The notes: a model not told the origin generated them from the letters alone. DNA of 64,000 nt from Anaerolineales bacterium (GCA_023382595.1 JAHDWB010000002.1:124001-188000); one strand, 5' to 3'. Shown: positions 48,595 through 57,970, numbered from the stretch's first letter. Translations and numbers: made by a program.

Positions 48595-48919
48595 TACAAA
48601 GCAAGACGGACAATATCCTGCTATTCACCCGGCAGAATGGCAGAAACAATCTTCATGAACAAACGGCTCGGAGAATAAAGTCCCCGAGCCGTTTGATTTT
48701 TTGGGATAGCGGCACCCATCCGAACCCGCAAATTTGAACAAACAATAGCCAAATCATCATCCCTCAGTTAAAATAGCCGCACTCTCCATACTTGGGCGGG
48801 AGATCTGCGAGGGTGGCACAAGGGATTCTCCCTGTTACAAGCAAGAAATGCATCGAACAAAAAGATTTTCAGAGGAAAAGGGTTCTCGTTCCAATACACA
48901 TTACTCATGAGGAGAGTAC
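48595..48919. other. 325-bp region between SLH gene 2 and GPH transporter gene
   Basis: Holds the terminator at 48661-48701, then a TAAAAT at 48769-48774 as a possible -10, and a leader of about 140 nt. The leader can form CTTG/CAAG (48791-48794 with 48838-48841) plus GGGAGA/TCTCCC (48798-48803 with 48827-48832). Contains GAGGGTGGCAC, which recalls part of the T-box motif but other T-box parts are missing. No small gene seen. Confidence 0.4.
48661..48701 (+). terminator. Intrinsic terminator of SLH protein 2 gene
   Basis: Arms AAACGGCTCGG (48661-48671) and CCGAGCCGTTT (48684-48694), loop of 12 bases, then GATTTTTT. All 11 base pairs are perfect. Confidence 0.9.
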
Positions 48920-50233
48920 ATGAAAACCCTGAAACACATCAGCTATTCGTTCGGTAATTTTGCAAACACCATTGCCTATCAGGTGTTCGGCAACCGCATT
49001 AACTTCTATTACGTTGATGTTCTTGGATTGAATGCAAGCCTGGCGGGAATTTTATGGAGCATTTACGGCTTGTGGAATGCAGTCAACGACCCGCTGATGG
49101 GGCAGGTCTCCGACAGGACGCGCTCGCGTTTTGGGCGGCGCGTGCCCTACGTAGCGTTCGGCGCAATACCACTGGGACTATCGTTCTTCTTCCTGTGGAC
49201 ACCGCCGAGTCAAAGTCCCTGGGTGCTGGCAGCGTACTTCCTGATGATCCTGTTCATCTTCGATACCATCTACAGCCTGACACTCATTGCCTACAACTCG
49301 CTCTTTACGGAAGTCGCCCCCACACCGCGCGACCGCATCGATCTTTCAGTGGTGCGCGAGATCCTCGCCACGGTCGCTTTGCTGGCGGCGTTCATCCTTG
49401 CGCCCATCCTTGCAGAACAGGTCGGCTACATCACGATGGGCGCGATCATGGGGACGCTCATCGCGGCGGGCTATTTGATCGCCATGATCGGCGTAAAAGA
49501 AAAACCGATCGACGAAGCGAAAGAGCAGGCGCTTGGTTTGCGCGCATCGCTCAAGATCGTACTGGCAAACCAGCCCTTTCGCTGGTTCCTCGGCGCGAAC
49601 ATCGCCAAGGAATACATCTGGCTGCTGCTCGCCGCCATGCTCCCGTTCTGGCGCAAGTACGCGCTCGACATCCAGGGTGAAGTGGAAGTGTTCGGCATGA
49701 ACCTCGGACCGGGTGACGCGGAAGCCGTCCTGCTCGGTCTGCCGATCCTGCTGACGATTCCCTTCGTGATGATCTGGCGTCCGGTCGTCCGCAAACTCGG
49801 CTATCGCAAAACATGGATTCTTGGCGCATTCGCCTTCATCCCGGGCTTGATCGCCGTCACCTTCGCCTCGGACTTCTACTCCGGCTTGCTCGGCACCATG
49901 CTGGTCATCCCCGGGCTCGCCAACTCGATGATCATGCCCTTCCCAGTCATCTCCGAGATCATTGACAACGACGCCGAGCAGCATGGAGGGTATCGCCGCG
50001 AAGGCATCTTCTTCGGCATGAACGGCGGAATCACAAAGCTGGCATTCTCGGCGCAGGGCATCCTGTTCGCCATCGTCACCGCCTCGACAGGTTTCGCAGA
50101 GGGCAGTGACGTGCAGACCGAATCTGCGATCTGGGGCATCCGTTTCCTGATCGGCATCACACCCATTATTGCCGCACTGATCGTCGCCTTTTGCATGTGG
50201 AAATATCCGCTCGGACGGGAACATCACAACTAA
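48920..50233 (+). CDS. Sugar:cation symporter, GPH/MelB family (MFS)
   Basis: 437 residues, 12 transmembrane helices. GPH family features: NAVNDPLMGQVSDRTRSRFG near helix 2, RRVPYVAFGAIPLGLSFFFL, SLFTEVAPTPRDRIDLSVVR and the loop GVKEKPIDEAKEQALGLRAS between the halves. These carriers import sugars or glycosides with Na+ or H+, in the cytoplasmic membrane. AGGAG lies upstream. The gene for a transporter/HEAT/cNMP fusion starts 6 bp later, so the pair is likely co-transcribed. Substrate unknown. Confidence 0.88.
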   Translation: MKTLKHISYSFGNFANTIAYQVFGNRINFYYVDVLGLNASLAGILWSIYGLWNAVNDPLMGQVSDRTRSRFGRRVPYVAFGAIPLGLSFFFLWTPPSQSPWVLAAYFLMILFIFDTIYSLTLIAYNSLFTEVAPTPRDRIDLSVVREILATVALLAAFILAPILAEQVGYITMGAIMGTLIAAGYLIAMIGVKEKPIDEAKEQALGLRASLKIVLANQPFRWFLGANIAKEYIWLLLAAMLPFWRKYALDIQGEVEVFGMNLGPGDAEAVLLGLPILLTIPFVMIWRPVVRKLGYRKTWILGAFAFIPGLIAVTFASDFYSGLLGTMLVIPGLANSMIMPFPVISEIIDNDAEQHGGYRREGIFFGMNGGITKLAFSAQGILFAIVTASTGFAEGSDVQTESAIWGIRFLIGITPIIAALIVAFCMWKYPLGREHHN

Positions 50234-50239
50234 TCCCTT

Positions 50240-53200
50240 ATGGCATCCCGCATTCGCGCAATCCTAAACCTGCAACCCGGCGAAGAAAAGAACGTCTTCC
50301 TGATGGTCGTCCAGTATTTTTTCATGGGCGCCGCCATGCTGTTCGTGCAGTCCGCTTCGCTGGCGTTGTTCTTCACCGCCTGGGATTCCACCGCGATGCC
50401 GTATATCTACCTCGGCATTGCGATCATCGTCTCCACCATCACCGCCTCGTTCCTTAAAATATCCGAGCGCACCTCGCTGGCGCGCTTCCTCGTCCTGTGC
50501 CTGCTTTTTCTTTTGGCAGGCAGCATCGCCCTCCGCATCGGGCTGTCATTGACTGCCTCCAAGTGGCTGATGCTGGCATTGCCCATCTGGTCGCAGACGC
50601 TCGTCAACATCTGCATGACCGCCTTCTGGACTCTCGCAGGTAACATCTTTGACGTGCGGCAAGGCAAGCGCATCTTCGGGTTGATGAACGCAGGGTCGTG
50701 GCTGGCGTATGTGGTCATGGGTCCGTTCACCACGCCGCTGGTCAACGCGCTCGGCACCGAGAACCTGTATCTGGTCATCGCCGCGTGTCTGTTCCTTGCG
50801 TTCGTCTTTCAGCAGACCATCGTCCGCGCCAATCCCGGCACCTCCGCCCGCCCGGAAATCCTCGACGACGAGACTCAAAAAACCTCCACTACACAACTGT
50901 TCCGCAACCGCTACATCCTGCTGATCTTCGCGCTCATCACATTTTGGCGCGTCTCCTACTTCATCCTCGACAACGTCTTCTATGACCGCGCCGCCCTGCA
51001 ATTCCCATCGGCAGATGAATTGGCGGGCTTCATCGGCGGATTCTTCGGCTTGGTGGGATTGCTCGGATTCATCACTGACACCTTTTTGACAGGACGCATC
51101 GTCTCACGCTTCGGCTTGCGTGCCGGACTCCTAACCACTCCCACGCTGACGGTTCTCAGCATAGTGGCATTGGCGCTCACCGGCACAATCGATCCCACAC
51201 TGGTCACGTTACTCTTCTGGCTGTCCGTTGCAGGGAAGTTCACCAACGAAGGCTTGGGCTTCTCGCTCGACCAGACTGCAACCAATGTCCTATACCAACC
51301 AATTCAAAAGATCCGCACCCGCGCCCAGACCTTCACTGAAGGAATCGTCCAGCCGCTTGCCATTGGTCTCGCAGGCGGATTGCTGCTGTTGTTCAACACC
51401 ATCCTGAAATTCAACGTCATTCAGTTAACCTACATCTACTTGATCGCCGCCGCCGGATGGATCGCGGTCGCCGTCGCGCTCATCCGCGCCTACCCCATCG
51501 CGCTGACCGAAGCCCTGCACAAGCGGCGTTTCGGCGACAAGGGCATCCTGCTGACGGACATGGCGAGCATCGAGATCATTCAAAAAGCGTTCAAAAGTCC
51601 GCATCCCACCGAAGTTTTATACGCGCTCGACCTGCTGGAGCGAAGCGAAAGCAAAACGCTGCCAGACGATCTGATCGGCTTGATCGATTCACCGCTGGCG
51701 GAAGTCCGTAAAAACGTGATGAAACGCATCGAACGCCTGAGAATCGTGGATGCCCTCCCCATCATACAAAAGCGATTGAAAATGGAAGATGACCCCACCG
51801 TGCGCGAAGCCGCCGCCCGCACACTGACCGTTTTAGGTGAAGACAAGAACGCATCCCTGGAGTTACTGAACGATGCCGATGCATTCATCCAACGCGGGGC
51901 GCTGATCGGGTTGCTGAAGTCCCAGCCGCTGGATGAAATTCCTGATGCGGCGGAACGTTTGAATAGATCGATCAGATCGCGGAAGGCGGAAGATCATACC
52001 GAAGCCGCGCAATTGATCGCGGAAGCCGCCAACCCCGCGCTCGGCGAAATGCTCCTGCCGCTTCTGCGAGAAGAAAATATCACCGCCAAAAATGCCGCCC
52101 TGCGTGCCGCAGCAAAAACCAGAAATCCTGTCATTTATCGGGATGTCATCCCCGCATTGGGTTCGCCACAGACGAGAAGCCTGGCATTTAGCGCCTTGAC
52201 GGCAGGCGGGAACGAGGCATTGCCCGAGATCATCAGATCGCTGGAGGACGAGTCCCTGCACCGCCGCATCCATCTGCGGCTGATCCGCGCCTGCTCGAAC
52301 GTCAAGAGCGAGGCGGCGATCCGCGTGTTGGAGGGATTGATCCCACACCGCAACGCGAACATCCGATCACGGGCGTTGACCGCCCTGCGCGATTGCCGAT
52401 TCCAGCCCGGGGGAGAATCGCTTCACCGGATCGAGGGGCAGGTTGAGGCGGAGTTCCGACGCGCAGCTTGGTTATTGGCATGCTTCCACGATCTGGACAA
52501 ATCTTCCAAAACGGAAGCAGTTAGCCGGGCGGCAGATCAGGACATCGAGGAGACCATCCAGCGCCTGTTCCTGTTGTTCTGGTTCATGTATCCGCCGCAA
52601 TCCATCATGCGGGCGCAAAAAGCCATCAAACGGCGGGACGCGAACCGCAGGTCGTATGCCATCGAGGTTGTGGATGCCACGCTATCGAAGGCACATAAAA
52701 CGCCGTTCATCGCCCTGCTGGAAAGCCTGCCCGCAAAGGAACGGCTCGAACGGATGGGCATGGCGTACAAACAATTGGCATATCCGCCCGCCGCACGACT
52801 GGTGGATATTTTGGAGAACGACCTGGCAAAGGACAATCCCTGGCTGGTGGCAACCGCCATCGAAGCCGCGAATGACTTTGGCATTTTGGCGCAAGATGAC
52901 AATCTTCAGATGCTGTCGAAGTCGAGCGAGTCATTGGTGATTCGCATGGTCAACCAGATCAATTCGGAGGAAATGATGTTAACCACCGTGGAACGCGTGA
53001 TCATTTTAAAATCCTTGAGCATGTTCGCAGATACGCCCGATGAGGCGCTCGCTGAACTTGCGGATTTGTTGCAGGAAGTGGAAGTCCAGCCCGGCGAGAC
53101 CATCGTAAAGCAGGGAGACGCAGGCGACAGCATGTATATCGTTGTAAACGGCAAAGTGGATGTGATGGACGGCAACAAAGTCCTGAATCAACTCGGCGCG

Positions 53201-53422
53201 CGGACGGTCTTCGGCGAACTCTCGTTATTGGATTCGTCCCCGCGTACCGCCACCATCCGCGCCGTGGAGGATACGACGCTTCTTCGGCTTGACCAGACGC
53301 CTTTTTACGAAATCATGAGCGATTACGTGGAAGTGGCGATGGGTACGATCCAAATGCTGACCCGCAACCTGCGCGCACGCACCAGCGATGTGGTGGAGTT
53401 GAATAGGATGCTGGGGGAGTGA
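50240..53422 (+). CDS. Transporter-like (MFS/NTT-type) protein fused to HEAT repeats and a cyclic-nucleotide-binding domain
   Basis: 1060 residues. Residues 1-430: about 12 helices. Segments such as EEKNVFLMVVQYFFMGAAML, FWTLAGNIFDVRQGKRIFGL and LAGFIGGFFGLVGLLGFITD resemble Npt/NTT-type nucleotide-transporter relatives. Residues about 450-900: a soluble HEAT-like solenoid (EVRKNVMKRIERLRIVDALP; NIRSRALTALRDCRFQPGGE). Residues about 930-1050: a cNMP-binding fold, VEVQPGETIVKQGDAGDSMY, then VFGELSLLDSSPRTATIRAV, with the FGE-L and SPRTATIRA phosphate-cassette. Likely a signal-gated membrane protein. Its ligand (cAMP, cGMP or none) is not known. It follows the GPH carrier by 6 bp. Confidence 0.82.
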   Translation: MASRIRAILNLQPGEEKNVFLMVVQYFFMGAAMLFVQSASLALFFTAWDSTAMPYIYLGIAIIVSTITASFLKISERTSLARFLVLCLLFLLAGSIALRIGLSLTASKWLMLALPIWSQTLVNICMTAFWTLAGNIFDVRQGKRIFGLMNAGSWLAYVVMGPFTTPLVNALGTENLYLVIAACLFLAFVFQQTIVRANPGTSARPEILDDETQKTSTTQLFRNRYILLIFALITFWRVSYFILDNVFYDRAALQFPSADELAGFIGGFFGLVGLLGFITDTFLTGRIVSRFGLRAGLLTTPTLTVLSIVALALTGTIDPTLVTLLFWLSVAGKFTNEGLGFSLDQTATNVLYQPIQKIRTRAQTFTEGIVQPLAIGLAGGLLLLFNTILKFNVIQLTYIYLIAAAGWIAVAVALIRAYPIALTEALHKRRFGDKGILLTDMASIEIIQKAFKSPHPTEVLYALDLLERSESKTLPDDLIGLIDSPLAEVRKNVMKRIERLRIVDALPIIQKRLKMEDDPTVREAAARTLTVLGEDKNASLELLNDADAFIQRGALIGLLKSQPLDEIPDAAERLNRSIRSRKAEDHTEAAQLIAEAANPALGEMLLPLLREENITAKNAALRAAAKTRNPVIYRDVIPALGSPQTRSLAFSALTAGGNEALPEIIRSLEDESLHRRIHLRLIRACSNVKSEAAIRVLEGLIPHRNANIRSRALTALRDCRFQPGGESLHRIEGQVEAEFRRAAWLLACFHDLDKSSKTEAVSRAADQDIEETIQRLFLLFWFMYPPQSIMRAQKAIKRRDANRRSYAIEVVDATLSKAHKTPFIALLESLPAKERLERMGMAYKQLAYPPAARLVDILENDLAKDNPWLVATAIEAANDFGILAQDDNLQMLSKSSESLVIRMVNQINSEEMMLTTVERVIILKSLSMFADTPDEALAELADLLQEVEVQPGETIVKQGDAGDSMYIVVNGKVDVMDGNKVLNQLGARTVFGELSLLDSSPRTATIRAVEDTTLLRLDQTPFYEIMSDYVEVAMGTIQMLTRNLRARTSDVVELNRMLGE

Positions 53423-53474
53423 GTGGCAAATATATTTAACAGAGAGCAATGAATAAAAGGTGAAAAGAGGTCAC

Positions 53475-54905
53475 ATGCACATCCCGCAAACTGGTTTATC
53501 CAAACAGGAGATCCTTACCACGCTACGAGCCTTCAAATCCCGCGACATGGATTGGAAGGCGGGCAAGGTTTTTTGCTACGTCTACAACCCGGGTGATGAT
53601 CCAGCCGAAGTCACGAAGGAAGCGTATCTCGAATTCCTGACCGAGAACGGGCTCGACCCGACGGTCTTTCCATCCATGCTGAAACTCGAAACGGACGTGG
53701 TACGCATGGTGGTCAATCTCCTGCGCGGCGACGCAAATGCTGTCGGGCATCTCACCTCGGGCGGGACGGAGAGCATTATGCTCGCTGTGAAAACCGCACG
53801 CGACAAAGCCCGCGCCGAAAAGCCGCACATCAAAGAGCCTGAGATGGTATTACCCAAAACAGCGCACGCCGCGTTCCACAAAGCCGCACATTACCTGAGC
53901 GTCAAGCCCGTCGTCGTGGACATTGACCCGCAGACCTTCAAAGTCCGCGCGGAAGATATGGAGAAAGCCATTACCGAGAACACGATCCTGTTGGTCGCAT
54001 CCGCGCCGAGTTATTCGCAGGGTGTCATTGACCCCATCACAGAGATCGGCGCAATTGCGCAAAAACATAACCTGCTCTTCCACGTGGACGCCTGTGTCGG
54101 CGGCGTTCATCTCTCGTTCATGCGCAAGATGGGATACGACATACCTGGTTTCGATTTCACAGTCCCCGGCGTCACGTCCATTTCTACCGACCTGCACAAA
54201 TATGGGTATGCGGCGAAGGGCTGTTCGGTCATCATGTACCGCAGCAGGGACATCCGCAAATATCAGATCTTCGCCTGCACCGACACAACCGCCTACACAC
54301 TCATCAATCCCACCATGCTGAGCACAAAAAGCGGCGGTCCGTATGCGGGCGCATGGGCAGTGTTGAATTTTCTCGGCGAAGAAGGCTACACCCGCATCAT
54401 CCAAACCGTGCAGGACGCCACACAAAAACTGATGGACGGCATTAACGCCATACCTGAACTGCGCGTGCTGGGAGAGCCGGCGATGAGCATGTTCTCCTTC
54501 GCATCGGATTCGCTCAACGTCTATCAACTCGCGGATGAGATGGGCAAACGCAGTTGGTATTTACAAGGACAGTTCTCCACGCCTCTGACTCCCCGCAACC
54601 TGCACATCTCCATCAGCTTCGGCAACGCCCACAGCGTGGACTCCCTGCTGGCAGACCTGCGTGAGTGTGTTAAGATCGTCAAAGCCAAAGAGCCGATCGA
54701 TTCAGACGCGATACGGCAGATGGTCGGGATGGCGATTCAAAGTCCGGACCCCGAGGCGGCATTCGGTCAACTTGCCGCATCCGCCGGGCTGACGGGCACC
54801 GACCTTCCCCGCGAAATGTCGTTCATCAACGAAGTCATGGATGCATTGCCAGATGAGATCTGCAATATGTTTTTGATAAACTATTTCAATGATCTATATG
54901 TATAG
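53475..54905 (+). CDS. Sphingosine-1-phosphate lyase-like PLP decarboxylase (group II)
   Basis: 476 residues from ATG 53475 (AGAGG five bases upstream; GTG 53460 is weaker). Fold type I PLP enzyme: GHLTSGGTESIMLAVKTARD, NLLFHVDACVGGVHLSFMRK and the Schiff-base Lys242 in STDLHKYGYAAKGC. It is closest by motif to S1P lyases and group II decarboxylases such as glutamate decarboxylase. Chloroflexota homologues of this size are known in lipid or amino-acid metabolism. Ends 8 bp before the ankyrin gene, where a second gene is coupled (RBS ATAGGAG). Confidence 0.88.
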   Translation: MHIPQTGLSKQEILTTLRAFKSRDMDWKAGKVFCYVYNPGDDPAEVTKEAYLEFLTENGLDPTVFPSMLKLETDVVRMVVNLLRGDANAVGHLTSGGTESIMLAVKTARDKARAEKPHIKEPEMVLPKTAHAAFHKAAHYLSVKPVVVDIDPQTFKVRAEDMEKAITENTILLVASAPSYSQGVIDPITEIGAIAQKHNLLFHVDACVGGVHLSFMRKMGYDIPGFDFTVPGVTSISTDLHKYGYAAKGCSVIMYRSRDIRKYQIFACTDTTAYTLINPTMLSTKSGGPYAGAWAVLNFLGEEGYTRIIQTVQDATQKLMDGINAIPELRVLGEPAMSMFSFASDSLNVYQLADEMGKRSWYLQGQFSTPLTPRNLHISISFGNAHSVDSLLADLRECVKIVKAKEPIDSDAIRQMVGMAIQSPDPEAAFGQLAASAGLTGTDLPREMSFINEVMDALPDEICNMFLINYFNDLYV

Positions 54906-54913
54906 GAGAAAAA

Positions 54914-55309
54914 ATGGATAAAATCCCCGCGCTCGAAGCAAGCCTCGTGGAGGAATTTGTCGGCAACGCACATGGGAATTTTGCGCGCGTGAAGGAACTG
55001 CTCGAACAACATCCGAGCCTTGTCAATGCCGCATGGGACTGGGGCGGCGGCGATTTTGAATCCGCGCTGGGGGCGGCTTCGCACATGGGGAACAAACAGA
55101 TCGCGAATTACCTGCTCGAACACGGTGCGCGGTTGGATATTTTCGCCGCCGCCATGCTCGGCAAATTGGACGTGGTCAAAGCCGCGCTGACCGCCTACCC
55201 CGATGCCATTGACACTCTTGGTCCACACGGCATTCCGCTCATCACGCACGCTGAAGCAGGCGGTGAAGATGCAAAAGCCGTATTGGAGTATTTAGATTCG
55301 CTGGAGTAG
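54914..55309 (+). CDS. Ankyrin-repeat protein
   Basis: 131 residues. Ankyrin-like repeats about residues 15-100: NFARVKELLEQHPSLVNAAW, ESALGAASHMGNKQIANYLL, EHGARLDIFAAAMLGKLDVV, with the A-H-x-G-x-x-x-I-x-x-Y-L-L core. No membrane or signal sequence, so it is cytosolic. Such domains usually bind other proteins. It is close to the PLP decarboxylase gene (8 bp). AGGAG precedes. A repeat element follows at 55324. Its partner is unknown. Confidence 0.85.
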   Translation: MDKIPALEASLVEEFVGNAHGNFARVKELLEQHPSLVNAAWDWGGGDFESALGAASHMGNKQIANYLLEHGARLDIFAAAMLGKLDVVKAALTAYPDAIDTLGPHGIPLITHAEAGGEDAKAVLEYLDSLE

Positions 55310-55323
55310 TTGTTTTACGGGGC

Positions 55324-55370
55324 GCGGACTTCAATCCGCAATTCTAAAGCAGACTAAAATCTGCCTCCGA
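55324..55370. repeat. Double palindrome upstream of the YfcC-type gene (family B)
   Basis: First hairpin GCGGA-CTTCAA-TCCGC (55324-55339), second GCAGA-CTAAAA-TCTGC (55349-55364), then CTCCGA. Same order and flanks as the unit at 6539-6596, which is coding, though the arms are less perfect. It fills the space between the ankyrin gene and the next gene. Confidence 0.75.
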
Positions 55371-55388
55371 TCATAACAGGAGCCATCC

Positions 55389-56837
55389 ATGGAACAAAAA
55401 TCAGGCGCGCAGATCAGCCGGAAGGCTTTCATCCAATCCGTTCTCATCCTGTTGGCATTGATGGTCGTTGCCGGAATTCTGACGCGCGTCATCCCTGCAG
55501 GCGAATATCAGCGCGTCGAAGTGGACGGGCGCGAGACCATCGTCCCTGATTCGTTCGCCTTCACCGCCCGCCCCGACTATCCCACCTGGCGCTGGTTCAT
55601 CGCCCCGCTCGAAGTGCTGACGGGTCCCGACAGCCTGACCATCATTGTCATCGCTGTCTTCATTCTCATGGTCGGCGTGGCGTTCGCCATCATGGACAAA
55701 AGCGGGATCCTCAAATCCGCATTGGCGCGCATCGTCAAGCGCTTCGAGAATCAGAAATACATACTTTTGCTCGTCATCTCCTTTTTCTTCATGGCGCTGG
55801 GTGCGTTCTTCGGTATCTTCGAAGAGGTCGTGCCGCTTGTGCCGTTGATGATCGCGCTCTCCTACGCCCTCGGCTGGGACACGCTGACGGGCTTGGGTAT
55901 GTCCATCCTTGCCACCAATATGGGCTTCTCCGCCGCCATCACCAACCCGTTCACCATCGGCGTGGCACAGGGAATTGCAAAACTGCCCGCTTTTTCGGGT
56001 TCGGGCTATCGCATCATTGTCTTTATCTTCTTTTATATTTTGCTGGCGATCTTCCTGACCCGTCATGCAAAAAAAGTGGAGGCGAACGCCAAAGCATCAC
56101 CCGTATACGAAGAAGAGCAAGCCACCCGCGAAAAGTATGCACACTTCACCGCCGCATCCATCGCGGATGAAAATCCGCGCACCACGCCCGCCATCCTGTT
56201 CCTGCTTGCCTGCATGACGCTGATGTTTGTCACCCTGTTCGCCGCGCCATTCGTCCCCGCCATCGGCGACCTTGCGCTGCCCATCGTCGGATTGCTGTTC
56301 CTGATCGCGGGCATCGGGTCCGGACTCATCGCAGGCGTGGGAAAAGCCGCATGGTCAGCGGCAGGCGAAGGCTTGGCAGGGATCGCGCCCGCCATCCCAT
56401 TGATCTTGATGGCAGCAAGCGTCAAATACATCATTGCATCGGGCGGCATCCTTGATACCATTTTGTACAATGCGGCAAATGCTTTTCAAGGTGCCAGCCC
56501 CGTTGCCGCCGCATTGCTGATCTATTTCCTCACACTCGGCATCGAGTTCTTCGTCTCCAGCGGCTCGGCAAAAGCCTTCCTGCTCATGCCGATCATGGTT
56601 CCGCTCGCGGACCTCGTCGGCGTGACACGCCGAACCGCCGTGCTTGCTTACGTCTTCGGTGATGGCTTCTCCAACCTTGCCTATCCCACCAGCGCTGTCC
56701 TGCTTATCTGCCTCGGGCTGACCGCCGTCACTTACCCCAAATGGTTGAAGTGGGTCATGGGCTTATGGATCTGGGTCATCCTTGCTTCGCTCGGTTTCCT
56801 TGCCATCGCGGTGATGATCCAGTATGGACCGTTCTAA
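55389..56837 (+). CDS. YfcC-type carboxylate/peptide carrier
   Basis: 482 residues, about 12 helices. N terminus HxxP-type GILTRVIPAGEYQRVEVDGR and the C-terminal helix FFVSSGSAKAFLLMPIMVPL are characteristic of the YfcC/Arg-Glu-type carriers. A cytoplasmic loop at about 230-260 (KKVEANAKASPVYEEEQATR) is basic. Members move small carboxylates, amino acids or peptides with H+ or Na+. The stop codon is directly followed by the ATG of a DUF2817 zinc peptidase gene, a carrier-peptidase pair. The substrate is inferred to be peptide-like. Confidence 0.83.
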   Translation: MEQKSGAQISRKAFIQSVLILLALMVVAGILTRVIPAGEYQRVEVDGRETIVPDSFAFTARPDYPTWRWFIAPLEVLTGPDSLTIIVIAVFILMVGVAFAIMDKSGILKSALARIVKRFENQKYILLLVISFFFMALGAFFGIFEEVVPLVPLMIALSYALGWDTLTGLGMSILATNMGFSAAITNPFTIGVAQGIAKLPAFSGSGYRIIVFIFFYILLAIFLTRHAKKVEANAKASPVYEEEQATREKYAHFTAASIADENPRTTPAILFLLACMTLMFVTLFAAPFVPAIGDLALPIVGLLFLIAGIGSGLIAGVGKAAWSAAGEGLAGIAPAIPLILMAASVKYIIASGGILDTILYNAANAFQGASPVAAALLIYFLTLGIEFFVSSGSAKAFLLMPIMVPLADLVGVTRRTAVLAYVFGDGFSNLAYPTSAVLLICLGLTAVTYPKWLKWVMGLWIWVILASLGFLAIAVMIQYGPF

Positions 56838-57953
56838 ATGATCGACATCCCTGCGACGTACGAATCCTCGCGCGATAGATTCCGCGCCTCGCTCGCCTCT
56901 TTTTCGGACCTCGGGTTTGCCCCTGTTTTAACCAGCATTCCCCTGGCTGACGATTCTGGCTTAACGATCGATATTATCCGCGCAGATGCGACACGCGAAA
57001 AACAGAAGGTATTGGTTCTCACCACAGGCTTGCACGGCATCGAAGGGTATGTCGGCGCTGGGATTTTGAAACTCTTTACCGAAGAATACCTGCCGCGCTT
57101 CGATCCCGAAACGACAGGTGTTCTGCTTGTTCACCCCATCAATCCATACGGGATGAAACATCGCATGCGCGTCAACAAGAATAACGTGGATTTGAACCGC
57201 AATTTCAACGACAACTTCGAGACTATGAAGTCCATTAATCCGCACTACGAATCCATGGATTTTCTGCTCAACCCCGCGCGCGCATTGAAAAGCCCGTTGT
57301 ATGAAAAATCGGCGTTTTTCTTTAATACGCTACAGGCGCTCCCAAAAGGCGTGAGCCATATCCGCGAAACGGCATTGATGGGACAATACCGCATAAAGGA
57401 TGGGATGTATTTTGGCGGTTTCGAGATGCAGGAAGAAACACAGGTCATGATGAAGATCCTCGCATCTGTACTTAATGACTACGCGCAAATTGTTTTTTTA
57501 GATATTCACACCGGCTACGGTCCGCGCTGGCAAATGACATTGCTGAATCCGCCGTCAGAGAAGAGGACAGCCGCAGAAACAGCAAGCAGGTTCAAGGTCC
57601 CGTCTGTGGCGGGCGTGAATCCAGATGAGTTCTATTCCATTAACGGGGATATGGTCGAGTATTTCTGCAAAATGCTCATGGCGAAGCATCCCGAAAAACA
57701 ATTTTATGCGGGCGCATTCGAGTTTGGCACGTATGGCGACTCGCTCTGGCAGGGCATCCGCAGTTTGCGAACAACGGTTTTGGAAAATATGCTGCGCCAT
57801 TTCGGCGGGAGTGACGCAGCACGGAAATGGACGCTGCGTGAATACGATGAATTGTTCCTTCCATCCGATCCGAAGTGGCGCGAGAAAGCGGCGCACGATG
57901 CGCGCCAGGCGTTCGATGGCATATTTAGTACCGAAGGGTTCTTTGGAATTTAA
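56838..57953 (+). CDS. M14-like zinc carboxypeptidase (DUF2817)
   Basis: 371 residues. Zinc and catalytic sites in place: HGIEG (His66, Glu69), VDLNRNF, FLDIHTGYGPRWQMT and the general-base Glu in GAFEFGTYGDSLW. Cytoplasmic: no signal peptide. Members of DUF2817 hydrolyse short peptides or N-acyl amino acids. It starts on the base after the YfcC-type stop, so transporter and peptidase are translated together. A plausible role is breaking down imported peptides or acyl-amino acids; the exact substrate is not known. Confidence 0.86.
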   Translation: MIDIPATYESSRDRFRASLASFSDLGFAPVLTSIPLADDSGLTIDIIRADATREKQKVLVLTTGLHGIEGYVGAGILKLFTEEYLPRFDPETTGVLLVHPINPYGMKHRMRVNKNNVDLNRNFNDNFETMKSINPHYESMDFLLNPARALKSPLYEKSAFFFNTLQALPKGVSHIRETALMGQYRIKDGMYFGGFEMQEETQVMMKILASVLNDYAQIVFLDIHTGYGPRWQMTLLNPPSEKRTAAETASRFKVPSVAGVNPDEFYSINGDMVEYFCKMLMAKHPEKQFYAGAFEFGTYGDSLWQGIRSLRTTVLENMLRHFGGSDAARKWTLREYDELFLPSDPKWREKAAHDARQAFDGIFSTEGFFGI

Positions 57954-57970
57954 TAATCAACGGCTATACT
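57943..57970 (+). promoter_or_regulatory. Promoter of lipoprotein gene at 57996
   Basis: TTGGAA at 57943-57948, 16 bp, TATACT at 57965-57970. Leader about 20 nt, with AAAGGAG six bases before ATG 57996. Confidence 0.55.

Noticed and set aside
48781-48840. T-box riboswitch
   Set aside because: Only a short stretch like GAGGGTGGCAC fits. The specifier loop and antiterminator elements are not seen, and the downstream gene is a sugar-type carrier.
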